This document shows positions 43,458 through 56,859 of a stretch of 64,000 nt of DNA, one piece after another. The stretch comes from Ischnura elegans. Its lineage: Eukaryota; Arthropoda; Insecta; Odonata; Coenagrionidae. The DNA is taken from positions 91,447,030 through 91,511,029 of the forward strand of contig NC_060246.1 of the NCBI RefSeq assembly GCF_921293095.1. Reading direction: 5' to 3'. The notes under the pieces were generated by a model, which was not told the origin of the DNA, did not search any database, and saw nothing but the letters and a program-made list of their open reading frames with translations. The position numbers and the translations under genes were made by a program. Numbering within the stretch: the first letter of the stretch is position 1; each line of letters starts with the position of its first letter.

Positions 43458-46400
43458 CTACGAGGCGGGGAACGAGAGCGGGCTGTAGCGCATGATCTTG
43501 GAGAGCAGGATCCAGAGGGCGCTGGCCAGGACGCACAGAACCACGCCCGCCCAGCCAAGGTCCAGGCTCCAGCCGGTCGAGAAGACGCGGGCCGCCGCGT
43601 ACTCGGCGGGCGCCGTGTCCGCCGCTGCGGCGGCCGCCACCGAGGCTCCCGCTGGGCCGCCGGCCCCGCCTCCGTCCACGCCGCTGCCCGCGGTGACCAC
43701 CGGAACCACGCATTCGCCTTTCTTGGAGCGTCGTTTGAAGTGCATGATGGCCAGGGTGAAGGTGGCGAATGTGGCTGCAATGCGAGAAGAATAGGGTCAC
43801 CAAATGATCTCGGCAAAGAATAGGAGACATCGCTCTAGCCATGGGCGTACCCAACGAGGGGCAGAAGGGGGCAGCTGCCTCCCCTAGAGGCAAAAATCGC
43901 AAATGTCTTTAAGGAAAATAATATTTTTTCAAGCGAATAATTTTAAAAACTAATAAAGAGCTGTTACAGTTTCCTTAAAATGTTGGTTTCATTCACTTTT
44001 TCCATGCTTAAATCTTACCTATAACTTGAAAAACCATTGCTTCCCCCTCCCCCCCTAGTTTTAATCCTGGGTACGCACTTGATTCTAGCATAAGCATTGG
44101 GCGTTTGACAATATTGTAGAACGCATGGGAGACACCAAATTCGATGTTTGTTTTGGTATGTATTTTTCAGGATGATTCCAGGCACAGAAACCAAAAATCT
44201 TTTTTCAATTCCTTGCATTATCGACAATTTTTAAGGTGTACCCGGTCCTTTGCAAGAAAATATCCTTGCAAAGTCAACAGAAACTTGGTCATAGAAATAA
44301 AAGAATTTGAAGGATTTATAAATAAAAACTTCTTACCCGCCAACAGGTACATAACTCCGGTTACGAGGACCGCGCTGATTTGATGCTGTAATACCCCAAA
44401 CGCTCCCACCAGGGCAGAGGATCCGAGTATGATGAGACAGACCAAAGCACAGGAGATGGATAAATTCTGCATCCCTGTGAAAAGAGGAAATAGTGATTGA
44501 GTAAGAGTTATTTATTTTGAGTTCAAGGAAAAGTTACAGGTAAAAACTTTAGTGTCACGATATTTTTTTATTCTCATAGTAATCTTAACACTTTATCTGG
44601 CGATATTTTTTCATTAGCGTTGTCAGGGGTATTGTGTTTTAATCATAGATATATAATCACCTCAAAAGCAGCTTTTCTACGCTCAAGTGCAGACGGCCGG
44701 TGATGTTATTGCGGTGTCTCGTGTAATTTGATCTTTAAGTGGTGGCGCTGAAAACTACCAGCAACTCAATTTCATTTTTTGCTCAGATCGAAGCACTGTT
44801 GAGATCTGCCGCAATTCATATGCACACACCTTCTCCACTTGTACGACGTCATGCTCCGACTACGTATTCAATGTATATGATTAAAAATTCTCAGAACCTC
44901 ATTATTTTTTTCGATCTGCATCTTATTTTAACAGACCTCGATCTGGGCAAAAATGAAAATTGCATCTAAATTTATGAAAAACGTCGCGGATATTTAATAA
45001 ATAATATCAATTTTATTTACCTTCATAAACGGGCTCCCTTTGCAGAGCAAAAACTATTTGTTAAATACATCCCACAACCCACTCTCTCTCTGGCCATGCC
45101 AATGTTAACTGTGGTTAACATAGCACATTAACACAGAGTAATTGTGACCATATTTCCTTGAAACACTGTATCATAGGTGGTATTGGTTTTATTTATTTAT
45201 CACTCCTAGCGAGAATACCATAAGAGTTTTAAATTTAAAAGGTAATCAATAAGTATTTTTAAGTCTTACCTAGATTCTAGTAGTTGTATAAGTATTACTT
45301 CTCATGTCAAATCAATGTTAAGAGGGAGAGCTTTGTATAGAGAGCTTAAAAAATCAGTGGAGTGGTAGGAAAATCGCATTTGTAGCCTGACTCATAATAC
45401 GTTATATATTTTTTCATTGATTGCTGTTTATTAATTCATGGAATTTATAATATAAGGCATCTTTTGAATTTTTGTGTGCTGAATGTAGTTCTGCATAAAA
45501 AATATTCTCGTTTAGTTTGTTAGGAAGCTGTAGATTTATATCCCTTCCACGTCCTTGAAGTCATCCGTTTCAATATGAATGCTCTCCTTTGGGTATAGAA
45601 TCTTAGGGAGCTAATATTGATTAACTTATATTTTAGCACCTTGTAGTCCTATCTTTCGGGAGGCTTTTGACCAAATTTTCCAATTTGACAAAAGGACGTA
45701 TTTGACCAAATATTCATGCCTTTTGTTATCTTTCTAAATTACAAATTTTTTTCTTGTATGCAACTGGGGAGTAGGCAGACACTTAATATTTACCTTACTT
45801 ATTCAGATTTAATATATCATGGTAGCAGAAAGCATACTGGATAAAATAAGCATTGTAAATAGTTATTTGCAATCATGCATGCTATTTCATTAATAACATA
45901 TAGCAGATTTATTACCTCAATTTCGCAAAATATTAGCCGGTTACGTGCATGGGAAAATTTTTATCATGATAACCAAAAGTTACTTCGGCCTAACTAATGG
46001 ATTAATTGAGTATGAGAGAATGGATTATGATGACAAGAATTACAGCTTCCAACTAAAACCTCACGAGCACAATCTGCTGAGATAGAAGTAATTCACTGCA
46101 GTTGACTCGGTTTCCCCCAATACACGGGCGTGTTATCGCTGAGCGAGGCTAGTCCGATCCCATCCCTCGTGTATTTTAATGCATGCATCATAAATTTCTC
46201 CCTCAAACGCGAGCAAATCCACAGCCAACTTCCAACTGCGCTTCGCAGCCTGTATTAATATTTCTTGCGCCCAGGTTTGCCAAGCCTTTTAATATACTGG
46301 GCTCGGTTTTCAGGCTACCGTATGTTCCCCGGTGAAACATCCTCTGTAATTTAGTGAGAGATTCGTGCATAGAAATTTTTGCATTTTCTCGTGCGTTTTC

Positions 46401-49400
46401 CATCAATGATGAGGTATTTCTACCATGATTACACCATCTTTGATTATTATACGGGAGGGCCTAAAACAAGCAGAAAGCTCTCCAAATTATGGTTTAGTGC
46501 TATATTTCTGCGATGATATTCACTATTTTTATACGATCTATTTACATGCACGTGAGCCATGGGTGTTCTCTGTGAAATAGCCTTGGAAATATAGGTGAAT
46601 CTCCAGGTAGGCCAAAACAAATGTTTAATGAAAGTAAAATTCGTTATATTGGCATTAAAGTTTTTATTTCCTGTAAGAATAAGCATTAACTGAGCACAAT
46701 AATTGACAAATACATAGTGTTAATTTTAGATAGTTGAATAATTCAAAAACAATTGCTGATGACGATACGGGACAGCTTCGTTCACTGGGGGGTTAATAAA
46801 TATTCTTTAGATTTGATGATTCAATTTTGTGGCCTATTTTTGATCTGTTGCATATTTACGCCAGGTATAGACTTCAAAAATATATATGGACCTTTAAAAA
46901 AAAAATGTTTCTGGTCATATTTGAGAGAGTTGTTTATGCATGAGAACATGAGTGTTAATGAGAACTCCCAAACCTTTGAGATGTCTTAAAGTTTGTTTGA
47001 CACGCGTGGTCGGTCGCCGAAAAGATTCACTTGATTGGGAACAAGAGTCGTTGCGTAAAAGCCAGTAAAATATCGCCATATTTGATTAAGTAATGTGACT
47101 GTAGCTTATACTAGTTTCCTTGGTTCAGTTGTGGAAGTGAAGAGCTATCTAAATTAATTATTTAGTCCAGATGTGTTAAAGAGGTAATTGTTAATTAATT
47201 AGGTATTAATTAACTTGTTTCTTAATTAATTAGGTATGTGTCTGGTAGTGATACAATAACTTATCGAGATAGAAATTGTAACTAAAATTGATGCATGTTT
47301 TTATGCCATTTTTATGCCATGCTTTTCAGACCAGTTATTTATACCCCACAGCAAAATTCATCTATTGTAAGCCTTATTCTTAAACTTCATTGTTTATTAG
47401 GTAAATATGCTCTGTAAATTAGTCAGTAGTCAAATTCAGAAAAGAGCTGTCCAAAATAGTTTACTGTTACGTGACTGGATAGTAGGTGTAAAAAGATACT
47501 GCTGAAGGGAGCCCATTACACTTAGCATTAAACATCTGACCACCCACATCTATTCATGCACGAAGTTTAACAAAGCTGCCCTAAACTAGACTGCTGTTTA
47601 TCCTCTACCTTTCTCTTCTGCTGATAAGGAATATCCTTTATGTAACCTCGTCAATAGCACCAGCTAAACTGCAAAATTTATCTGGGCCTAAAATTTTACC
47701 TTTCGAACACCTTTGTGGGACGATTTCTCATTCAAAGAGAAGAAATGGGCTTTTTTGAAACTATTTCTGTTCCTTTGAAGACCTGGGATGGAAACAGTTT
47801 TTATGATCTTAAATCTTCGCCCTTGCTTCTGAGACACTGCCGAATTAGTATGAAAGTATACTGATGTAGTTTAAGATGTACTGATGATATCTGTACAAGA
47901 TAATATGTGAAGATATAAAAAATAATCGTGACGGGAAAGTAACTACTATAAAGTAAGGTGAATATTTTTCGCATTTTTTGTGATTTTTTTACAACTTAAA
48001 ACGAGTAGTTTTTTTGTAAATTAAAAGGCTATGAAGAAACAAAATGTTTTTTTTAAATTAGGGTCTTCAAGAAATGATGGTGAGGATATTCAAACGATTA
48101 CAGCCCCCTACGATATCGTCTTCAAATTATGTAAATAATATGATCGTAGTGACTGAGAGAAACTATGACAAATATATTTGCTAAAAGCATTAATATGGCG
48201 AAGGTTTAAACTGATTAACGTATTTTCAGTTTTTTTTCTTTTTAATGCAATGACATCCTTCTGCATGTATTAATTTCCCATTTATGAGAAGTGTTGAGGG
48301 GTTAGTGCACATGTATTCTCGCTAGGGTTAATGTTAGGACTCGCGAAATGATTGGGTGTCAGGGTGGTTGTCTCTGGGTAATCTTTGTGATTTCGGAAGT
48401 GGCATTGCAATTTCATGCGTGATTTAGCCCACTGTTTCCAAAAAATGGCAAATATAAGTCTCGTATTCCCATTAGGTAATACTATGTGACAGTAAATTCG
48501 CTCAGGTGGAGAGATCTCAAATGAACTGAATCCAGTTGATGGTGGCTTAAAGGAAAATTCAAATTCTGCGATTCGATTCAAACACTTATGAGACCGTATC
48601 TTATTTCAGCCATCTTCTCTATTCATATCATGGGGCGCTTTATAATTTTAAATTCATCTATTATTGGTAGTATTGCGTCTCTCTGAGATTTTTGATCGAT
48701 CGTGGAGAGGAGGGGAAAAATTGAAAAATTACAAAATATTTTGAATTTACACAGCCACATTAGGCCCAAATGTGACACAGTACGCTCAATATGAACTTTA
48801 AAGCCTTCGATAAAATGCAAATCTCTAATTACTTTTAAAAAAGAACGAAAATAAAATGTTTCTTCATCGTAACTGAACCCTTTCAGTCGGGTTAATTTTT
48901 CTCAATGTTGATGAAAACTAATATTTTTCCATTTAACCTTAATTCTTGTGTGGTTACGCCAAAAAGTTAGGCTATTTTTTGTGAAATTAATTTTGTGGTC
49001 TTTTTCCATAATTATGGATAGGAATAATATGGACACTGAGAGGTTAAAATTCTCTAAAGGTCATGTACATTTTAATGGACGTTATGGCTGATAAAAGAAT
49101 TCAAGTTTACTGATCAGGCACAAGAAATTTATACTGATGCCTGGTGGACAGAAGGGTTTAGTAATTCTTGTGTTAAGCCGGTGAAACTTAATTCGTAATC
49201 TTTATCAATAAACCAGCGCAAGCTAGGATTCCGCGTAAGGGAAAAAAACATTTACCCCACGCAGCAAGGCAGCGAGCTCGTTTAGCAATTTGCAGGCTGA
49301 CTCGCTCGCTACATCCTCGCAAGATTGATACTGGACTCCTTTCCCTTCTCATCTTGAATTCTCGCTGACCATTTGGAGGGACTCGGGGTGGAAATGGAGG

Positions 49401-52400
49401 AAAGCGAGAGGGAAGAATAAATTCGTATGCCTGCCCTCCATCGGTAGGATTGAGAGACGCCCGTACTTCCAAGGAGGGAGAAAAGGCGAGCCACGTGCCT
49501 AAAATAAACCAACCGCCCCCTGGCTCCTTGAACGGGTTCCGAGGATCCGTTTCGCAGATTTGACCGTAATAGGGTAAGGATGCTCTTTCATCCAATATTC
49601 AGGGGTTGGTCGAGGGTGAATTGAGCGGCCCTGGAAATCTCGGGACGCAGTGACGACGAAAGACTGCGAACCATTTTATTTCCCCCCTGCAACGTGCGAG
49701 TGTGTGGAACTGGAGATGGAGTGTGGGGAAGTTTAGGGGATTGGACAAGGAATTTTAAAATCAGAGGGAGGAAGGTTCTCTCGCGGGTGAAGCTATCGAA
49801 AAATTAAAAATTTACGCCGCTGGCCCGGGAAATAGACAGCATATCCTCAAGGAATGTACATGTTCATGGTCTCTCGCTGGTATTTTAAAAATTCCCTTTC
49901 ATCTGGCGCCAGCCGCCCTTTTCCTTCTGGATGCTTTATGAATTACAGAAGATAGTGCTGGAGTTGAAATTCAGAAACTCACTTGAACCGCCGCAAATTC
50001 ACGAATAATTCATTGCATTTCCATACTTAAATCTATTTAATTCCAAATTAAGAATTCCTAAGAATTAGACTAACGATTCACGTTATATATGCCTTTTTGA
50101 GATATTGATATGATTTAATTAATGATAATTAATATATTTCTTTCGGAAACTTATATAAGCTAGCAATTGAATGAATAAATTAAAAGTTATTGCTTGTTGC
50201 TATCGATTATAACGTTATAGACGAATTTGAGTCCATTCTAAACATTAGTGCTCAGTTATCTTTAAATAGTCACCTAGTTCAAAATAATTGCAGAATCAAT
50301 ATCCTTACATGTTTAAAACTACGGAAATTTAAGTTTTTTTATCGAAATCAATTTCTCTTGTTTTTGAATGGCAAACATGAGACAGTTCCACTTAGTCCAA
50401 GTAGCTCGTTATGCTAGATGTATTATTTACCTGATTCAAAGGTTCGAAATATAAAAAAAAATCAATAGCACAAAAAGATGCGTATTTGTCCATAATTTAA
50501 CTGCTTTTTCGATTTTCATGTGACAAGTACTTCTGTTTTAGATATTCTTTAAGAAATTTATATGTAACATTTCTTCAGTAACAGATGGAGAAAGATTAAT
50601 TGAAGAACTTCCGAAGAAATTCTACACGTATTCTCTGATTCTTGGACAGTTTTTTTCCTGCATGTCCCAATATTGAGTTAAAGATCACTCAAAGATTCTA
50701 TAGACATTTAAACCTTTGAAAATGACAAATAGCCTGTTTTTAAGTAACGTCATAGTAATTATATTGCTTAACTTCGAGGAAAATTTGCAGCAACTCAGTT
50801 ATGCCGATAGCAGCCACCGATAGGGCTTTCAATATTTTCTAAAATTAAATCAATTGGTAGCTAAAAGTTTTAATATATCTTAATTATTTTCAATTATTGT
50901 CCATTTCAATCGTCAGTCATTAATATTGCTGGATTTGGGGTTGCTCTTGGAAGTCATATCTGAACCCAAAAATCTCTTCACGATTGAAAATTCGAACTTG
51001 AATTCAATTATAATTGTGTAAGATTTGCAATTATTTAATTGATTCTATGCAGGCGGGCTAATTCTAAATGTGTAAGACTTCATTTATCAGGAAACTGCGA
51101 TGTTATGGTCTCTCAACCAAGGTACCTCACTGCTATTCACTACAAATCCATATAGTCCCGTGAATGCAGCCTACCTTCATTACATATAAGTGTGCCGGGA
51201 AGCGTTGCAAAATTGGAAGGCGTTAATGGAATTTGTCAATCTTGGAACTTCGTTGCCCCAGGGCTGGAAAGATCACGTATTGACGAAGTCGCGTTCGTGA
51301 TATCAGCAGTGCAGTAAAATGAAAAATTTGAATCTATAGTTCGGGAAATTTGTGATGCGACATTTCAGTTCAAGTCAAATGTCGGGAATACTGTGGTTCG
51401 TGGATTAAGTTTGTTTGATGAAAGTATATTTAAAAACAAAAGATTAACCCAAATTCATTTCAATACATTGAATCCTAGAAATAATGGAGTTGTGGGCAAT
51501 GAGAAATATCAAGCATGATAATCGTTAGGGCGTATTATTTGTATTTATGTCAGTATATCTTACATTTCCTCATTGACAAAAAAAACGCATTTATTTCCAT
51601 GTTAGCCTTTCTCATGCACGTGACCTTAGAATACTCTCACTAGGACCAGTCCGTCCAATTAAAGTTTAATTTCTGTTGCCACATTGGAAGCATTTTAATT
51701 GGTTTTCAAAAATGACCTCAGAGCGGTGATGAGGTGAAAACGATCCGTTTTTATTCTATATTTGCCATTTAATCGCAAGGAATAGCATTGAAAAGTATTA
51801 ACTTTGATAGATCACACTGTCATGAATATAAAATATTGTTAACATCCCTTATATTTTCAGAAGCCCTGATTTTTTCGTCTTGGAATCCTGATCACTGTGC
51901 CTTTTAACGGCGCGATGGCGACTTTTGTAAACCCACTCATATGCGTGGTGGGTGGCAAAACATCTAGATGGCGACTGGAAAATCCTATGTTGTGTTATTT
52001 GGATAAAATAGCATACTGAGCTATAAGTAGTCCAATGTCGTTCAAGAGAATAATTGTTGATTTTGCATTTGGTGGGAAATTTTTTACCAATAATATTTGT
52101 ACCATGCCCATGGGTTTTCTTTATCAGAGAAATGGAGAGGGAGCTTCGAGAGGATATAATTGTGGGAAAGTTGTATTTGAGGTTGGAGAGGAGTCAGGTG
52201 ATGCAGTTTCGTGTTGATGGAATGGGAGTGAGAGTGCCTGTCGTGCTTAGAGTAAGGATTAGAAGAGGGAGACATTTCTCGATACCTTGAGCGTCTCAGT
52301 GATAACAATGTACTGTGTTCCGAAACTTGCGTACCATTGAAATGGTTCGTCATTGATGTGCGTTTGGTTGCCATGAAAAATCATTTAATGGAAGATCAGT

Positions 52401-52691
52401 TCATAGGTGAGTATTTAATAATATTTTGTATTTAATTTGTATATGCACCAACTTATTAATACCAATTCACATGACGCAAATGATGGGTACCTACTCGTTT
52501 TTACCGAAGGGCTAATAGCTATCAACCCTCTACCAATTCTTACTTTAAAGGTTTCAATCCTTTGAGGGTTGTTTACTTACTGTGCTGCCAGTCGGTCCTC
52601 GCCTCCTCCGTCCTCCCAGCCTCCGGGGACAAGTAGTTGGTGCAATGGGGCTCCATAAAGCCCATCTCCCGAAGCGTTTGCCGCTCCTCAT
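43458..52691 (-). CDS. Claudin/PMP22-like four-transmembrane protein, last three exons (5' partial)
   Basis: Exons on the minus strand: 52691-52581, 44474-44337 and 43774-43458 (stop included). Splice sites are TTTTCCTCAG / GTAAGTA, TTTTCACAG / GTAAGA and TCGCATTGCAG. Phases agree across both introns (8,106 and 562 bp), giving 187 residues in frame. Exon 1 of this set ends ...TDWQH and reads as the end of the first extracellular loop. The next exon encodes a second membrane helix (ISCALVCLIILGSSALVGAF) and starts a third (ISAVLVTGVMYLLA), which continues TFATFTLAIMHFKRR in the last exon. A Gly/Ala-rich loop then leads to GWSLDLGWAGVVLCVLASAL, the fourth helix. Layout and the GW..xLGW motif fit the claudin/PMP22/EMP superfamily (junction or channel-auxiliary proteins). 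The first helix and start codon lie upstream and were not found. The exact subfamily is uncertain. Confidence 0.75.
43840..44081 (+). mobile_element. hAT-type MITE, CATGGGCGTACCCA family, in claudin-like gene intron
   Basis: Ends CATGGGCGTACCCAACG and CTGGGTACGCACTTG are inverted. Flanks GCTCTAGC (43832-43839) and ATTCTAGC (44082-44089) match at 6 of 8 positions. Inside are GGGGCAGAAGGGGGCAGC and a terminal C-run. It lies wholly within the 562-bp intron 43775-44336, nearly half of it. A fragment of the same family is at 24480-24640. Confidence 0.75.
44475..52580 (-). other. Long intron of the claudin-like gene
   Basis: 8.1 kb bounded by a GTAAGTAAAC donor (52580 leftward) and a TTTTCACAG acceptor (44475). 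Contents: AT-rich sequence, TTAATTAATTAGGTA repeats at 47160-47235, a GC-richer island at about 49190-49780, and an R1 copy at 51655-52000. No internal exon is convincing. Confidence 0.6.
51655..52000 (+). repeat. Foldback repeat family 'R1', copy 4
   Basis: TTTCTGTTGCCACATTGG, TTTTAATTGGTTTTCAAAAA, TTTAATCGCAAGGAATAGCA, TTTGATAGATCACACTGTCA, GGCGACTTTTGTAAACCCAC and GGTGGCAAAACATCTAGA follow the order of copy 1. It sits in the claudin-like gene's long intron. Confidence 0.7.
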
Positions 52692-54197
52692 CTGAGGAAA
52701 AATGAGAATGAAATGAAACTTAGTTCTGGTACAAAAGAAAAAAAAGAGAATACCTGAGACTATAGACGAGAAATGAGATTAAGTAGTGATTCGTCATTAA
52801 AAATTCGCCGTTTAATACTCTATCACCGCCCATTTCATTATTTAATCATGCTAATTTCTTCCACAAGTATATGATAACTTATCTCAGACTCAATGTAAAA
52901 TTATTATTTTGCAGTTATATTACAAAAAATATGAATATATTGTAAATAAATAGGCCTGCAATTGGTAAATACATATCAGAGGATCAAGATTAGAGTTGAT
53001 TATCTCCGATGAAAATAAATTTATTGATCGGTTTGTAATTCAACCTAATACTTGTGTTTAGATTTTGCTTACAACTTTAATGTTTACAATAAATGTACTT
53101 AATTCATTGTGTTAAAATGGTGTCACTTGAAATTTTTGCAATGACCAATCGTATGTGACGGTTGCCAAGATTTTACAAAAAGTATCGGTGCAACCATATA
53201 TCTATAGCCATTATATTCCTTCACATGTCCTTCTTTTGACCGATGAACAATCCATCGGATGTAATCTCCGCATCCAAGGAATAGTCGCGATAAAAATGGA
53301 ATTAAATTATCCCTCAACTGAAAACTTGAACAATTAACGCAGATGGTCATGAAAATTTTTATTTTTAGCCTAATTTTCATTGGAAATATCTCCAAATCTT
53401 CCAAAATCGGCGATATTTCACGTGAACCTTTGATGAGTTTGCTCCTTTATACCGATTCCATGATTTATGAGTGAAAACTTTTTTACACCCTCTTATTTAC
53501 TGATGATATTTTTGGGTGACATTTTTTCGTGAACCTCGATACGTTGGAAGAAAGCAGCCCTTACTCTCATAATTTTGCATTTCTGCTCACTCCACGAGAC
53601 ATTCTGTGCACTGTGCGCACCACCCATAATCATTATAGTCTGGAGTTCATTCCTCTCCTTCCACAAAATCCAACATAACGTGGCAGTAAAATCCGCCATG
53701 TTTTGTTGGGTGGTGAAAAGTGCGCGTAGTGAATGTCTAATATCTCTCCCCTCCAGCCGCAGTAATGATAGGCTTTCACCTCTACCTCCTACCATATTTT
53801 GTCCCCCGGCGTACGAAACTGCTGAAGCTCAGATTACGTTAATTGAGGCAACCTTTATCCTCGTTCCCCTCACGCCGTTCAAACCTCCTAGAAAAAAATA
53901 ATGCGTTTGCGGAAATAGACGCAACCGTTCCTCGACTCAACCGTTTTATCAACCGTGTAAATGGAGCACTTCGTAACTTTTTTCGTCCTTTCTTCTGATT
54001 CCACCGCAGTCTGCGCCGTTTTGTGTTTACTATTCGATGGTGCGATTTTCCTCAGTTGCTAATGCACTGGTGAAAGGGGTGTTGTGGATTTTCGCCGCTT
54101 CACGGCCCCTTTCATCTTCTTTGGCTATTTCCGTATGGTGTTCATTCGCCTAAAAAGTTCCCTTTAAAATTTCAGTAGTTTTAGCCGTGCAGAAGTC
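52692..54197. other. Probable intron or intergenic DNA, nothing recognised
   Basis: AT-rich. Open frames at 53123-53901 show no family signature and lack consistent splice context. Earlier exons of the claudin-like gene may lie here or further right but were not found. Confidence 0.35.
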
Positions 54198-54295
54198 ATT
54201 GGTGTAAAATTTGCAAAAATTTACCATTACAGCCACTGTTATTCGTTGTTATTTTCACTTAAATATTGCTTTGGAAGTAGATGTTGGTGGATAAT
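54198..54295 (+). repeat. 98-bp direct repeat, copy 1
   Basis: From ATTGGTGTAAAATTTGC to GATGTTGGTGGATAAT, repeated exactly 490 bp downstream at 54688-54785 with a single G/A mismatch (ATTCGTTG versus ATTCGATG). The 392 bp between them contain GGGCAAACGGGGTAGGACGG, similar to the transposon-like start at 37949. Confidence 0.9.
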
Positions 54296-54687
54296 TTTAA
54301 TAAAATATACAACGCATCCTCATCGCATACCTCATTAATATACAGTATTGCTTCATCTTGCGTTATCCGTGAAACTAAAATTAACATATAGGGCAAACGG
54401 GGTAGGACGGGGGCCGGGGCTGAACAGGGTTCGTTTTTTTGCGTCTAGGAGGTGCTGTCAACTATTGGAGAGTATTGGAAATAGATAAACCTGTTATTGC
54501 TCATCTTCTACAGCCAAGTCGGTCCGGTTGATTGAGTTTTACACGTTTTGCGAGTTTTAGCCGTTGTTTTCTAACTTCGGAAGATTTTACATCTATGGTT
54601 AGTCACATTTAAGAGTTTAAATAACTGTAATTATTGTTATGTGTCTGAAAACGTCGAATTATCGGTAGTTTCATATGATTTGCGGAA

Positions 54688-54785
54688 ATTGGTGTAAAAT
54701 TTGCAAAAATTTACCATTACAGCCACTGTTATTCGATGTTATTTTCACTTAAATATTGCTTTGGAAGTAGATGTTGGTGGATAAT
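54688..54785 (+). repeat. 98-bp direct repeat, copy 2
   Basis: Partner of 54198-54295, with one mismatch and no indel. Outside the 98 bp the flanks differ at once. Confidence 0.9.
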
Positions 54786-56859
54786 CTTGGTCTTAACACT
54801 TTGATTACCGGCCGCTAATTTCAAAGCCCTACTGATAAATCCAGCCGTTTTTACTAAATTCGCAATTTATTTTCCATTCTTAACTAATAAATAAAATTAG
54901 TATATCCTAAAACCAGTGTACCTGGAAAATGATCATTGTATCTCTAATATGTATAAGGTTTACAGTTGTTAGCGTTCATTATTACAGCTGACTTTTTCGT
55001 AATTTTTTCTCCAAAATTGACGCTCCTTTTTCATGCATTTCTATTGCATGATATTACATCAAGAATCGACGGTGACTTTCCCTTCAAAATTCCATCCTCA
55101 AGCAGTGAAAATACTGCGTAGATACATTTGAATGAAAAATATTTATGCCGTCTGCCTCATTTCATTCGTGTCACAAAGTTTAATTTCATTCCGCGCGATG
55201 GTATTCATGGCACCTTCTCCATCGAGATGATGTTAGCGCTGGAGTTGAAAAAACTACAAAGAAGCCATCCGTACCATTTGATGCCACTTCCGTTTTTTTT
55301 TAAATATTTTACGTAATGACCCAGAGGCCGATCAGGTGAAAGTGCTGCCACGTCGTAATAAAAAACGAAATCTGAGAGCAGCCCTCGTTGACGTTATATG
55401 AAGGACTCTTATGAACACTCCTATGCTTAAATGTGCTCATTTCTCGCTTACGTAATCTTTCCGTGAAACCTGGTTTAATGAGGTATGATGAAATTGCAAT
55501 GGGCCAGAAATAGGAGTTCATAAGCCTTATTACGGACATAGCATTAATTACGGTAATTTTCTGTGAAAGAAAATATTATATTCCGCCCTAGAATTTGATA
55601 TGCCCTACAAGATGATGACGTATAAGTTTAAAATGAACACATTTGAACAATATTTAATTATGAAAAGATCTTGTGATTTAATTACTTAACATTGGCACTT
55701 GGAAAAAAATTCCATCTCCTTCAAAAGCTCGTCAAGGCTGCGATAAATGTACATTTGTACGAAGATTAAAAATAGTATCGTACCATGGACAGAAATGCAT
55801 ACGAAATCTTTACCTGTAAATAAGAAAGGCAAAATGTAGTTGAGGAAATGAGGAGGTAAGAGCTACTTCAAGACCGAGTCTTTCATGAAAAAAAAGAAGT
55901 TGTTCATTCAAATCCAAGAGAGCCTAGTTACTGAGAATTCGCAAGTACCTTTTAGCGGTTAGAATTTAATGTATGGCAACCTTCCAAAAAGTTTGTTTGA
56001 AAAGATCAGGAAAAGGATTTTAATTGGAGCAGTGAATGGAGGAGAAAAGAGCATGACTCAACTCAATGCTGTGACTGAATATATTTGCCCACAGAATTCT
56101 TTCTTTGCACAGTATTTTTTATAAAGCCAGGTGAAAGTTATATTTTTCCCTTATATGAGTTAAAATGTATCTATACCCTGAGTAATAGTTTGCTTAGCAA
56201 GTTCGCACGCCGTATAATATTCTTGAGTGAGTTTATTTTGATACTATTGCAATCGGTTACTTAAAATGATTAAATACACTCATGAGTAGTCCTTAAATTT
56301 GGTTATCAGTAATGATTAAACACGGAATTTTTATAATTATAGTCGTTTAATGTTTTGCCGAGGTTAGGCTTTCAACGCTGACCTAAGATTTTGGTTCTCT
56401 GCAGCCACCTTAGGCGCTCCTGTATATTACGAGGTACTTGCTCAGGGGTACTGGCACATGAATCAACGTACTTTTGACAAAAGATGCAGCTTCCAGCGTA
56501 AATCGGTGGAAATATTTTATATTTATCGTGATGAAAGCACGTGTCTGTTTTTACACGTCTTTATTTCTACCGTCCCAGGTTTCGGCATATAATGCCATTT
56601 TCAAGGTACATGATTTTGGATGACAGCCTATTTATATATTTCAATGGGAGAGGGGTGAGGGTTGACTTTCCAGAGAAGAGGGAATTCGCATTACTGGATT
56701 TGATCGCCATTCCCCCCATCGCATATCCCAAATCCAGTAGCCCCCCAATTAGAAATAAAGAAGAGTTACAATAGAAAAATGCAGCTCATCACGTTAAACA
56801 ACGCACTGTCCTTGCAAAAAGTCTAGATACCTTAATATGAAGTGTTGTATCTCGGTAAC
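54786..56859. other. Intergenic or intronic DNA, nothing recognised
   Basis: AT-rich, no gene or known repeat seen. Confidence 0.4.

Noticed and set aside
43252..43902. 216-, 178- and 169-residue open frames overlapping the claudin-like last exon
   Set aside because: Long only because the exon is GC-rich; the frame that splices in phase to two upstream membrane-helix exons is the real one.
49188..49595. Minus-strand coding exon in a GC-richer patch
   Set aside because: No domain, no consistent splice sites, and overlapping frames of similar length.
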